Below, piece by piece: positions 38,032 through 46,523 of a DNA stretch of 64,000 nucleotides. Position numbers and translations under genes: made by a program. The stretch is taken from the NCBI RefSeq assembly GCF_002113025.1, contig NZ_NEJH01000002.1, positions 310,001 through 374,000 of the forward strand, in the 5' to 3' direction. The notes beneath the pieces were generated by a model. The model made no database searches and was not told the DNA's origin. It saw only the letters and a list, made by a program, of their open reading frames with translations. This DNA is from Pseudomonas sp. B28(2017). Its GTDB lineage: Bacteria > Pseudomonadota > Gammaproteobacteria > Pseudomonadales > Pseudomonadaceae. The stretch's first letter is position 1, and each line of letters opens with the position of its first letter.

Positions 38032-38053
38032 CGATCAATCTCTGCCCGCTCTC

Positions 38054-38153
38054 TGTAGGAGCGAGCTCACTCGCGAAGAACCAGAGGACGACGCGTTTAA
38101 CCTGATTGCACGCGTCATCGTTAACGTCCATCGCGAGCAAGCTCGCTCCTACA
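38054..38153. repeat. REPIN (TGTAGGAGC variant)
   Basis: Inverted REP pair with a T-to-A variant core (TGTAGGAGCGAGC ... GCTCGCTCCTACA), 100 bp, between mazG and relA, which lie on the same strand. Confidence 0.88.
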
Positions 38154-38157
38154 TGTC

Positions 38158-40401
38158 TTATGGTGTTCGGTTACGCCGGGTTTCAATGATGTTCGGCAAC
38201 TGCGAAATCCGCCCCAGCAACCGCCCCAGTGCGTCCAGCCCCGGAATCTCGATGGTCAGGGACATCAACGCGGTGTTGTCCTCCTTGTTCGAGCGGGTGT
38301 TGACCGCCAGCACGTTGATCCGCTCGTTGAGCAACACCTGCGAAACGTCACGCAGCAAACCGGAACGGTCGTAGGCGCGGATCATGATGTCCACCGGATA
38401 GGTGAGCACCGGTACCGGCCCCCAGCTGACCTGGATGATTCGCTCGGGCTCGCGCCCGGCCAGTTGCAGCACCGAGGCGCAATCCTGGCGGTGAATGCTC
38501 ACGCCGCGACCCTGGGTGATGTAGCCGACGATTGCATCGCCCGGCAATGGCTGGCAGCAACCGGCCATCTGGGTCATCAGGTTGCCAACGCCCTGAATCT
38601 GGATATCGCCGCGCTTGCCCGGCTTGTAGCCGGTGGCCTTGCGCGGAATCAGTTCCAGCTGTTCGTTGCCGCGCTCCGGCTCGACCAGTTGCTGCGCCAG
38701 GTTGACCAGCTGCGCCAGGCGCAAATCCCCGGCACCGAGGGCGGCGAACAGGTCTTCGGCGGTTTTCATGTTGGCCTTGTCGGCCAGCTTGTCGAAATCC
38801 ACCGCGGGCAGACCGAGGCGATTGAGTTCGCGCTCAAGCAGCGTTTTACCGGCCGCGACGTTCTGGTCACGAGCCTGCAACTTGAACCAGTGAACGATCT
38901 TCGCCCGCGCCCGCGACGTGGTGACGTAGCCCAGGTTCGGGTTCAGCCAGTCGCGGCTCGGGGTGCCGTGTTTGCTGGTGATGATCTCGACCTGTTCACC
39001 GGTCTGCAGGCTGTAGTTGAGCGGTACGATGCGCCCGTTGATCTTGGCGCCACGGCAGTTGTGACCGATTTCGGTGTGTACGCGGTAGGCGAAGTCCAGC
39101 GGCGTCGCCCCCTTCGGCAAGTCGATGGCGTGACCGTCCGGGGTGAAGATGTAGACCCGGTCGGGTTCGATATCGACCCGCAACTGTTCCGCCAGACCAC
39201 CGATGTCGCCCAGCTCTTCGTGCCATTCGAGCACCTGACGCAGCCAGGAGATTTTCTCTTCGTAGTGATTGGAACCGGACTTGACGTCGGTGCCCTTATA
39301 GCGCCAGTGCGCGCACACGCCGAGTTCGGCTTCCTCATGCATCGAGTGAGTGCGGATCTGCACTTCCAGCACCTTGCCCTCGGGCCCGATCACCGCAGTG
39401 TGCAGCGAGCGATAGCCGTTTTCCTTGGGGTTGGCGATGTAGTCGTCGAACTCTTTCGGGATGTGTCGCCACAAGGTGTGGACGATGCCGAGCGCGGTGT
39501 AGCAATCGCGCATTTCCGGCACCAGCACACGAACGGCACGCACGTCGTAGATCTGGCTGAACGCCAGACCCTTGCGCTGCATTTTGCGCCAGATCGAATA
39601 GATGTGTTTGGCCCGGCCGCTGATGTCGGCATCGACGCCGGTAGCCTGCAATTCGTTTTTCAGCTGGCTCATCACGTCGCTGATGAAGCGCTCGCGATCC
39701 AGTCGCCGCTCATGCAGCAACTTGGCGATCTGCTTGTACTGGTCCGGTTCCAGGTAACGGAAGGACAAGTCCTCCAGTTCCCACTTGATATGACCGATAC
39801 CCAGGCGATGGGCCAGTGGCGCGTAGATGTCGAAGACTTCACGGGCCACGCGGTTGCGTTTTTCGTCGTCGGCGGTTTTCACCGCGCGGATTGCGCAAGT
39901 GCGTTCGGCCAGCTTGATCAGAGCGACACGAACGTCGTCGACCATGGCCACCAGCATCTTGCGCAGGTTTTCAACCTGGCCCTGGGTGCCCAGCACCAGG
40001 GATTTGCGCGGGCTCAGGCTGTCGCTGATCGCGGCCATGCGCTGCACGCCGTCGATGAGTTTGGCCACCACCGGACCGAAGCGCTGGCTGACCGCCGGCA
40101 ACTTGATCTGGCCTTCGCGCACGCCTCGATACAGGATCGCGGCGACCAGTGAATCCTGATCGAGTTTGAGATCGGCGAGGATCTCGGCGATCTCAAGACC
40201 GGTACGGAAAGTCGAGTTACCTTCCGACCACAGATTCTGTGCCGCATTGGCTTGTTGTTCGGCCTCGCGAGCGTACTCGCAGGCCTCCTTCAAGGCTTCG
40301 CGATCCAGTGCCAGATCGACACTCACCGCGTGATCGAGCCAAGCCTCGAGATTGATACTGCCGTCGGTGTTGATCGGCTGGTGTGCTCTCACCTGTACCA
40401 T
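38158..40401 (-). CDS. relA: GTP pyrophosphokinase RelA
   Basis: A 747-residue (p)ppGpp synthetase. The N-terminal HD region is degenerate (AAILYRGVREGQIKL replaces the His-Asp pair), so it should lack hydrolase activity. The synthetase has FDDYIANPKENGYRSLHTAV and VQIRTHSMHEEAELGVCAHW, followed by TGS (IDLPKGATPLDFAYRVHTEIG), a zinc-finger region (CCQPLPGD) and an ACT domain. It makes the stringent-response alarmone on ribosomes stalled by amino-acid starvation. Confidence 0.97.
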   Translation of the reverse strand: MVQVRAHQPINTDGSINLEAWLDHAVSVDLALDREALKEACEYAREAEQQANAAQNLWSEGNSTFRTGLEIAEILADLKLDQDSLVAAILYRGVREGQIKLPAVSQRFGPVVAKLIDGVQRMAAISDSLSPRKSLVLGTQGQVENLRKMLVAMVDDVRVALIKLAERTCAIRAVKTADDEKRNRVAREVFDIYAPLAHRLGIGHIKWELEDLSFRYLEPDQYKQIAKLLHERRLDRERFISDVMSQLKNELQATGVDADISGRAKHIYSIWRKMQRKGLAFSQIYDVRAVRVLVPEMRDCYTALGIVHTLWRHIPKEFDDYIANPKENGYRSLHTAVIGPEGKVLEVQIRTHSMHEEAELGVCAHWRYKGTDVKSGSNHYEEKISWLRQVLEWHEELGDIGGLAEQLRVDIEPDRVYIFTPDGHAIDLPKGATPLDFAYRVHTEIGHNCRGAKINGRIVPLNYSLQTGEQVEIITSKHGTPSRDWLNPNLGYVTTSRARAKIVHWFKLQARDQNVAAGKTLLERELNRLGLPAVDFDKLADKANMKTAEDLFAALGAGDLRLAQLVNLAQQLVEPERGNEQLELIPRKATGYKPGKRGDIQIQGVGNLMTQMAGCCQPLPGDAIVGYITQGRGVSIHRQDCASVLQLAGREPERIIQVSWGPVPVLTYPVDIMIRAYDRSGLLRDVSQVLLNERINVLAVNTRSNKEDNTALMSLTIEIPGLDALGRLLGRISQLPNIIETRRNRTP

Positions 40402-40521
40402 CTTGCTTACCTTCCCTACGACGCAGATTCAATGCGTCAAATCGCTGACCTTCGTTGCCCGTGCGCCCACATCGGGCCGAGTGCGGCTGCACGGGCGGGC
40501 CAGTCGGACCAGACGAGCATC

Positions 40522-41874
40522 CTAGCTCGCTTCAAATAACGCCATGGCCTCGACATGTGCCGTTTGAGGAAACATATCGAGAATCCCGGCACGTTTTAAC
40601 CGGTAGCCCTGCTTGATCAACTCGACCGTGTCGCGCGCCAGAGTCGCCGGGTTGCACGACACGTACACCAACCGTTCGGCGCCCAGGCTCTTGAGCTTGC
40701 GCACAACCTCGAAAGCACCGTCACGCGGTGGGTCCAAGAGTACCGCACAAAAGCCTTCAGCGGCCCATTCAGCGTCCGTCAAAGGCTGGGATAAATCGGC
40801 CTGAAAAAACTTCGCGTTATGCAGATTATTGCTAGCGGCATTCGCCGCCGCCCGATCGACCATCACTTGCACACCTTCCACCGCCACCACTTCGCGAGCG
40901 GCTTTGGCCAGCGGCAAGGCAAAGTTGCCCAGACCGCAGAACAGGTCGAGTACACGCTCATCCGCTGTCGGCTTCAACCAGTCCAGCGCCTGGGCGACCA
41001 TCGCTTCGTTGACTCCGGCGTTGACCTGGATGAAATCCCCGGGACGATACGCCAGCTCCAGATCCCACTGTTCAAGGCGATAGCCCAACGACTGACCGGC
41101 CTCGACCGGCTGAGGTTCACCGTCGCCATGCAGCCACAGCTGGGCTTCGTGGAACGCGCAGAAATCCTTGAGGATCGTCAGGTCGGCGTCGGACAACGGC
41201 GCCATGTGCCGCAGCAAAACCGCCAGTGTCGAGCCGCTGAACAATTCCACATGCCCGAGTGCCTGAGGTTTGCTCAGACGCCGCAGCATCTCCGGCAGGC
41301 GGCTCATGATCGGTTGCAAGGGCTGTACCAGCACCGGGCAATCATCGATGGCCACGATGTCCTGGCTGCCGGCGGCACGGAACCCGACTTCGAGTTTCTT
41401 CGCCTTCATGTCCCAGCGCACCGCCAAACGGGCGCGACGTCGGTAAGCGAACTCCGCACCGCTCAATGGCGCCGCCCACTCTTCGGGTTCGACGCCCGCG
41501 ACCTTCGCCAACTGCTCGGCGAGCATGCGCTGTTTCAGGGCAAGTTGTTCGTTGTGAGGCAAATGCTGCACGCTGCAACCGCCGCAACGACCGGCATGGG
41601 CGCACGGCGCCGGGCGGCGCAATTCGCTGGCCGTGAACACCCGCTCAGTCCGTGCCTCGACCACTTTGCCGTGGGCACCGAGCACCCGTGCCTCGATTTC
41701 TTCGCCGGCCAATGCGCCGATGACGAACCAGGTACGACCTTCGAAAAACGCGATACCGCGACCGTCATTGGCCAGGCGCTCGATGGTCAGGCGCTGCTTT
41801 TTGCCGGTCGGGATTTGCGGGGCCTTGCTGCCGCCGGTGGGCTGGAAGCGCAGGCCTCTTTCATGTTTGGCCAT
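40522..41874 (-). CDS. rlmD: 23S rRNA (uracil1939-C5)-methyltransferase
   Basis: A 450-residue SAM-dependent RNA methyltransferase that makes m5U1939. It has an N-terminal TRAM domain ([24 protein letters not shown]), the 4Fe-4S Cys set ([14 protein letters not shown]), SAM-binding [16 protein letters not shown] and the catalytic Cys in [11 protein letters not shown]. The start overlaps the cysM stop by one base (TGATG). Confidence 0.95.
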   Translation of the reverse strand: MAKHERGLRFQPTGGSKAPQIPTGKKQRLTIERLANDGRGIAFFEGRTWFVIGALAGEEIEARVLGAHGKVVEARTERVFTASELRRPAPCAHAGRCGGCSVQHLPHNEQLALKQRMLAEQLAKVAGVEPEEWAAPLSGAEFAYRRRARLAVRWDMKAKKLEVGFRAAGSQDIVAIDDCPVLVQPLQPIMSRLPEMLRRLSKPQALGHVELFSGSTLAVLLRHMAPLSDADLTILKDFCAFHEAQLWLHGDGEPQPVEAGQSLGYRLEQWDLELAYRPGDFIQVNAGVNEAMVAQALDWLKPTADERVLDLFCGLGNFALPLAKAAREVVAVEGVQVMVDRAAANAASNNLHNAKFFQADLSQPLTDAEWAAEGFCAVLLDPPRDGAFEVVRKLKSLGAERLVYVSCNPATLARDTVELIKQGYRLKRAGILDMFPQTAHVEAMALFEAS

Positions 41875-42776
41875 CAGTTGGGCGCGTCGAAAATGCCGGT
41901 CGACAGGTAACGGTCGCCGCGGTCGCAGATGATCGCGACGATCACCGCGTTTTCAACTTCTTTAGACAGGCGCAGCATCGCTGCAACGGCACCGCCCGAT
42001 GATACGCCGCAGAAGATGCCTTCTTCGCGAGCCAGGCGACGGGTCACGTCTTCGGCTTCGCTCTGAGCCATGTCGACAATGCGGTCCACGCGATCGGCCT
42101 GGTAGATCTTCGGCAGGTATTCCTGGGGCCAGCGACGGATACCCGGGATCGCCGAACCTTCCATGGGCTGCAGACCGATGATCTGCACGTTGTCGTTCTG
42201 CTCTTTCAAGTAGCGCGAGACGCCCATGATGGTACCGGTGGTGCCCATGGAGCTGACGAAATGGGTGATGGTGCCCTGGGTCTGGCGCCAGATTTCCGGG
42301 CCAGTGGTGGTGTAGTGCGCCTCCGGGTTGTCACCGTTGGCGAACTGATCCAGTACCTTGCCGCGACCCTCGGCTTCCATCTTCTGCGCGAGGTCACGGG
42401 CGCCTTCCATCCCTTGTTCCTGGCTGACCAGAATCAGCTCGGCGCCATAAGCCGTCATGGCCGCCTTGCGTTCGGCGCTGGAGTTGTCCGGCATGATGAG
42501 GATCATCCTGTAACCCTTGATCGCGGCGGCCATGGCCAAGGCGATCCCGGTGTTGCCCGAGGTCGCTTCGATCAGCGTATCGCCGGCGTGGATCTGCCCG
42601 CGCAGTTCGGCGCGGGTGATCATCGACAGCGCCGGACGGTCCTTGACCGAACCCGCCGGGTTGTTCCCTTCGAGCTTGAGCAATAGGGTATTGCTGGTGG
42701 CGCCGGGCAGGCGCTGCAAACGGACCAGCGGAGTGTTGCCGACGCAATCGGCGATGGTTGGGTACTGCAAGGTCAT
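41874..42776 (-). CDS. cysM: Cysteine synthase B
   Basis: A 300-residue PLP enzyme that makes cysteine from O-acetylserine and sulfide or thiosulfate. PLP-binding Lys45 ([12 protein letters not shown]), [17 protein letters not shown] and the phosphate-binding GTTGTIMG are present. Starts [17 protein letters not shown], as CysM does. It is the upstream gene of cysM-rlmD. Confidence 0.95.
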   Translation of the reverse strand: MTLQYPTIADCVGNTPLVRLQRLPGATSNTLLLKLEGNNPAGSVKDRPALSMITRAELRGQIHAGDTLIEATSGNTGIALAMAAAIKGYRMILIMPDNSSAERKAAMTAYGAELILVSQEQGMEGARDLAQKMEAEGRGKVLDQFANGDNPEAHYTTTGPEIWRQTQGTITHFVSSMGTTGTIMGVSRYLKEQNDNVQIIGLQPMEGSAIPGIRRWPQEYLPKIYQADRVDRIVDMAQSEAEDVTRRLAREEGIFCGVSSGGAVAAMLRLSKEVENAVIVAIICDRGDRYLSTGIFDAPN

Positions 42777-43110
42777 GGCGTATTCGCAATCCAGACTGCG
42801 GGGGCGACTATCATACCGGCAAACGTTCGCAGGCCATATCACGCAAAGTGTGGTGCTTATGGCTTATGGGTATAAGGAGGGTTGTGACTCCCACGTTCCG
42901 GCTGGACCAGGCAGAGGGTGGATGTCATTAAATAGCCATCATCCGCCTTCGATCCCTATCAACGAAAAACTCACTCCATCAGAAATTTCCTGCAACCCAT
43001 GACGACATGCATGAACTAGTTGGCAATGGTTTTCTTGGATAGTCTTTTGTAACGCGGAATATGAACTTCATGCAGTTTCGCGATACCTATCACATTGACA
43101 GCTACTTCAA
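42777..43110. other. AT-rich intergenic region upstream of cysM
   Basis: A 334-bp region between the cysM start and a small plus-strand pseudogene. It must hold the cysM promoter on the minus strand, and it becomes AT-rich and unlike the core genome from about 42.93 kb. No gene is apparent; an AAGGAGG sequence at 42874 precedes only a 15-codon frame. Confidence 0.5.
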
Positions 43111-43504
43111 ATGAGCATTCAGATGAAAACACTTTTATCGCTTTCCCTCGCCAGCCTGATACTGGCGAGCACACAAGCTTCAGCAGCATGTACCAGCATT
43201 CTTAATACCTATAACGGTTCCGTCCCCGCTAACACAGATATTCTTGCACAGGGCCCTTTTTACTATTAACACTACGAATGGATGTCGACAAGCAAACATC
43301 TCCTCTACGATTACCGCTGTAGGCGCCGGCTCTCCCCCTAAGCTATATATTGACAGACTAACGGGGACAACCTGGACCGAAGTCGCCGGCGGCACTGGCA
43401 ATACCGCTTCGGTACTTGGGCCGCTGGGAACCTACAGAGTTCGTCACTCAAACAAACTTAACGTGGACAGACAGTATTCTGGAACCACACGCTATGCTCG
43501 ATGA
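43111..43504 (+). pseudogene. Frameshifted small secreted-protein gene
   Basis: The frame from the ATG at 43111 (or 43123) encodes a clear signal peptide (MKTLLSLSLASLILASTQASA, then ACTSILNTYNG) and stops at 43269. A shift of +1 at a run of five T (43257-43261) joins it to an open frame ending at 43504 (TINTTNGCRQANISSTITAV and on). Removing one T gives one protein of about 125 residues. Local GC is low. It may be a broken gene, a sequencing error or a length-variable T tract. Function unknown. Confidence 0.65.
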
Positions 43505-43551
43505 GCAATAGCTTGCCGGTACCCGTCAATTACTGCCGGGTATCGATTTAC

Positions 43552-44073
43552 TCAAACCTGAATGCTGATGGACAGATCATTTCGAGATGAGTTCGCAAAA
43601 TAGGAAAGCGCGTTTATAACCTGGTTGGCGCCCAGCAGCTTTTTCGTCACGATTTTGAATGACTCCTGATGAGCATACATAGGCCATTCGCGGGCGTATG
43701 CCTTGTTATCACCCAGCATCTGATTAAACATGGCAATTGCGTTATATTTAACATCTCTTTCAGTCGAGTGACCATTTTTATCAAACGCCATATGTCCCGA
43801 TATAAAAGCACATGCCACGTGCTCATCTATCAAATCAAGCTCACTAAGCTTTGATCCAATCCTTGCGAGCTGGTTGGTACTTATCGACGTAAAATCGCAC
43901 CCCCTTATCAATTCTTTCAACGCATCAATTTCAGAACTATTTGTCAAATTCAATACACCAGCAGCATCAGCAGCATTGGTTATTGTGTGAGAATTTCTTG
44001 TTTCGAAAGGATTTTTTATGACATAGGCATCAGCCTGCATTGATAAGGCGGGCGTTCTTATTGAGACATTCAT
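43552..44073 (-). CDS. Orphan hypothetical protein
   Basis: A 173-residue soluble protein of low GC compared with its neighbours, with GGAGGAC 8 nt before the ATG. No membrane segment or signal peptide is visible. The Ser/Thr/Asn-rich N terminus (MNVSIRTPALSMQADAY) looks like a flexible, secretion-type leader, and the rest is helical (IDALKELIRGCDFTSISTNQLARIGSKLSELDL; KYNAIAMFNQMLGDN). I do not recognise the family. It lies in an accessory patch between cysM and a two-component pair. Confidence 0.6.
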   Translation of the reverse strand: MNVSIRTPALSMQADAYVIKNPFETRNSHTITNAADAAGVLNLTNSSEIDALKELIRGCDFTSISTNQLARIGSKLSELDLIDEHVACAFISGHMAFDKNGHSTERDVKYNAIAMFNQMLGDNKAYAREWPMYAHQESFKIVTKKLLGANQVINALSYFANSSRNDLSISIQV

Positions 44074-44239
44074 TGGCTGTCCTCCTTGATATTGACCTGC
44101 AAGGTAGGTATCGCCCGTCACATTAAAGGCTTGAGATCCCTTTTCTCATTTCAGAAATTTCATACACCCAGCACTTCTTACAACGTAGGATATTTCCGAA
44201 TTAGTTGTATGAGCGCAGCCGCAATCCGACTTTTCCCTA

Positions 44240-45598
44240 TCAGACTGGCGATTTATCAGCCAATAACCGCATATTCATCCGCAACCCGTGCTTGGTGTTC
44301 TGCGCCCAAAGTTTCCCTCCCTGACGTAGCACCGCATTCCTCGCAATACTCAATCCCAACCCAAAACCTCCATCCCCCGGTCGCGAGCCGTCGAGGCGGG
44401 TAAATGGCAGGAAGATCCGCTCCAGATCGGCTTCAGCCACGCCGCCGCCCTGATCCTCCAGCCACAGATGCCAATAGTCACCGTCACGATGCCCGGCAAG
44501 CCGGACAATGCCGCCGGTGGGGGAATGGCGAATCGCATTACGCAGCATATTTTCCAGCGCTTGAGCCAGGGTATTGAGATGTCCGCGAACCCAACAGGAC
44601 GCATCCACCCTGCACTGCAACTGCCACTGCGGCCAGCCACTTTCATAGCAGGCGTTTTCCGTGAGCATTTCCCACAGGGCCTGGATCTGGATCGCTTCGT
44701 CGGGTAATCGGGTGCGCTCGGTGTCCAGCCATGCCAGTTGCAGCGTGTCTTCCACAAGGCGCTGCATGCCATCGACCTCACGGCCGATACGTTCGCGCAA
44801 TAGCTCCAGCCCCTGCTCACTTTCACTGGCCACCCGCAGGCGACTCAAGGGCGTACGCAATTCGTGGGACAGGTCGCGCAGCAGTTGCTGCTGCAAGGCC
44901 ACAGTGCTTTGCAGGCGTTCAGACATGTGATCGAACGCCCTGCCCAGCTCGCCCAGTTCATCCGAGCGATTGGTGGTCCGGGTCGACAGCCGTACGTTCA
45001 GTTGATCGGCACGCCAGGCATTGGCCTGTTCACGCAGGCTGTTGAGCGGTACCACCAGCAAGCGGTACAGGCCGACGCACAGCAGCAAGGTGAACAACCC
45101 CGGAATCACGCCGTTGGTGATCACGCGCCAGAACACCCGGTAATGACCCGGCACAAAGCGCTCGGGCAGTTCGATCACCAGGTTGCCGGTGGACGGGTCG
45201 CCGGGAAACGGTATGCGCATCCACGGCCGGCCTTTCCTGTGGACCGGCCAATCGAGGCCGCGTAAAAAAGTCAGGCGTTCGACTTCCTTGTCCGTCAGCG
45301 ATTGGTTGCTCAAGGACTGCAAGTCACCACCGATGACACCGACCCAGCCTTTTTCCCGCTGATGCATGCCTTGCAGCCAGTCATCGACACCGGCGCTCTG
45401 GCGCTGCTGCCACGCCTGCTCGGCTTCGGCGGCATAGCCCGTCAGGGTGCCGCGGGCTTCATCCGAGAGGAACTGGTTGCGTTGCTCCATATAGCGTCCC
45501 CAGGACCAACTGAGCCAGATCATCAACAAGCAGAACGCAACCAATAGGCAAGCAAGCTTCCAGAACAGCGAATGCCTGCCCGGCAAGTTACATTTCAT
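44240..45598 (-). CDS. Two-component sensor kinase, PirS-like position
   Basis: A 452-residue histidine kinase: TM1 at about 12-33, a periplasmic region to about 155, TM2 155-182, HAMP, HisKA with His245 (LLRDLSHELRTPLSRLR), then HATPase (ENMLRNAIRHSP; EDQGGGVAE; GGFGLGLSIARN). It overlaps the response regulator by 11 nt. In P. aeruginosa the pair next to gacS is, as I recall, PirR/PirS, which senses ferric enterobactin; sequence alone does not prove orthology. Confidence 0.9.
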   Translation of the reverse strand: MKCNLPGRHSLFWKLACLLVAFCLLMIWLSWSWGRYMEQRNQFLSDEARGTLTGYAAEAEQAWQQRQSAGVDDWLQGMHQREKGWVGVIGGDLQSLSNQSLTDKEVERLTFLRGLDWPVHRKGRPWMRIPFPGDPSTGNLVIELPERFVPGHYRVFWRVITNGVIPGLFTLLLCVGLYRLLVVPLNSLREQANAWRADQLNVRLSTRTTNRSDELGELGRAFDHMSERLQSTVALQQQLLRDLSHELRTPLSRLRVASESEQGLELLRERIGREVDGMQRLVEDTLQLAWLDTERTRLPDEAIQIQALWEMLTENACYESGWPQWQLQCRVDASCWVRGHLNTLAQALENMLRNAIRHSPTGGIVRLAGHRDGDYWHLWLEDQGGGVAEADLERIFLPFTRLDGSRPGDGGFGLGLSIARNAVLRQGGKLWAQNTKHGLRMNMRLLADKSPV

Positions 45599-46307
45599 CG
45601 CCGGCGCTCAGGATGTAACCCTTGCCCCATACCGTGCGTACTTCACGTTCGGTGTAGCCAATGGCCTTGAGCTTGCGGCGGATCTGGCTGATGTGCATGT
45701 CCAGGCTGCGGTCATGGGCCGCGTAACCGCGCTGCAGCACCTGTTGATAAAGGAAGGCTTTGCTCAGTACTTCGTCGGCGCTGCGGTGCAGCGTCTCCAG
45801 CAACCGATACTCGCTGCGGGTCAGGCCGCCGGCCTGTTCGCCATAAAAGACCTCGAAGCTTTCATCATCGAAACGCAGGCTGTCCATCAAAGGGGCCGGC
45901 ACTGCGGGTGCGGGCCGGCGGTCTAAGGCCACCCGCCGCAGAATGGCCTCGATGCGTACCCGCAACTCCACCATGCTGAAGGGTTTTGTCAGGTAATCAT
46001 CGGCCCCCAGGCGAAAGCCGCTGATGCGATCGGCCTCGGCACCGAGCGCCGACATCAGCAGCACCGGGGTGGAATGGCTCTGGCGCAATTGGGTCAATAC
46101 CGCCAGGCCGTCCATGCCCGGCAGCAGAATATCCATCAGCACCACGTCGAAAGGTTGCCGCCGGGCAATGTCCAGGCCTTCCTGACCATTCTGGCACCAG
46201 GTCACCTGGAAACCACTGCGGTCGAGGTGCTCATGGACGTAGGCGCCGAGCACAAGGTCGTCTTCGATGGACAGGATTCGCGGGAGGCCGGCAGTGATGG
46301 GAGTCAT
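45588..46307 (-). CDS. OmpR-family response regulator
   Basis: A 239-residue regulator: receiver with Asp59 (VVLMDILLPGMDG), Lys in YLTKPFS, and a winged-helix DNA-binding domain (LTRSEYRLLETLHRSADEVLSKAFLYQQVL; RSLDMHISQIRRKLKAIG). It is divergent from gacS and translated with the kinase. The Met at 46307 begins the family-typical N terminus; an earlier in-frame start exists four codons upstream. Confidence 0.93.
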   Translation of the reverse strand: MTPITAGLPRILSIEDDLVLGAYVHEHLDRSGFQVTWCQNGQEGLDIARRQPFDVVLMDILLPGMDGLAVLTQLRQSHSTPVLLMSALGAEADRISGFRLGADDYLTKPFSMVELRVRIEAILRRVALDRRPAPAVPAPLMDSLRFDDESFEVFYGEQAGGLTRSEYRLLETLHRSADEVLSKAFLYQQVLQRGYAAHDRSLDMHISQIRRKLKAIGYTEREVRTVWGKGYILSAGDEM

Positions 46308-46523
46308 GACTATCTGCAAACAATTCTCAGTTGAGCCGATTATTCAAGATTGCCACGCCAGGGGCAACCCACGGTTTGTCCGTATCGCCAATGAGCTGCC
46401 CGGGCCGACGAATGACCGCACCATTTTTACGAAGATTGCCCGCGAGCAAATCGCTACACTGCGCAAGTGGTGCATGGCGGATGCATGTGTCGGTCTATAA
46501 ATAGCGGGATGCAGGAGAGATGC

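Noticed and set aside
38464..40152. 562-codon open frame on the plus strand
   Set aside because: It is antisense to relA, whose domains are intact. Shadow frame.
42868..42930. AAGGAGG followed by GTG and a 15-codon frame, possible leader peptide
   Set aside because: The spacing between AAGGAGG and GTG is only 3 nt, the frame has no attenuator structure behind it and no downstream gene.
43111..43269. Programmed -1 frameshift at CCCTTTT
   Set aside because: The slip would enter a frame that does not continue the protein; the useful frame needs +1 (or loss of one T).
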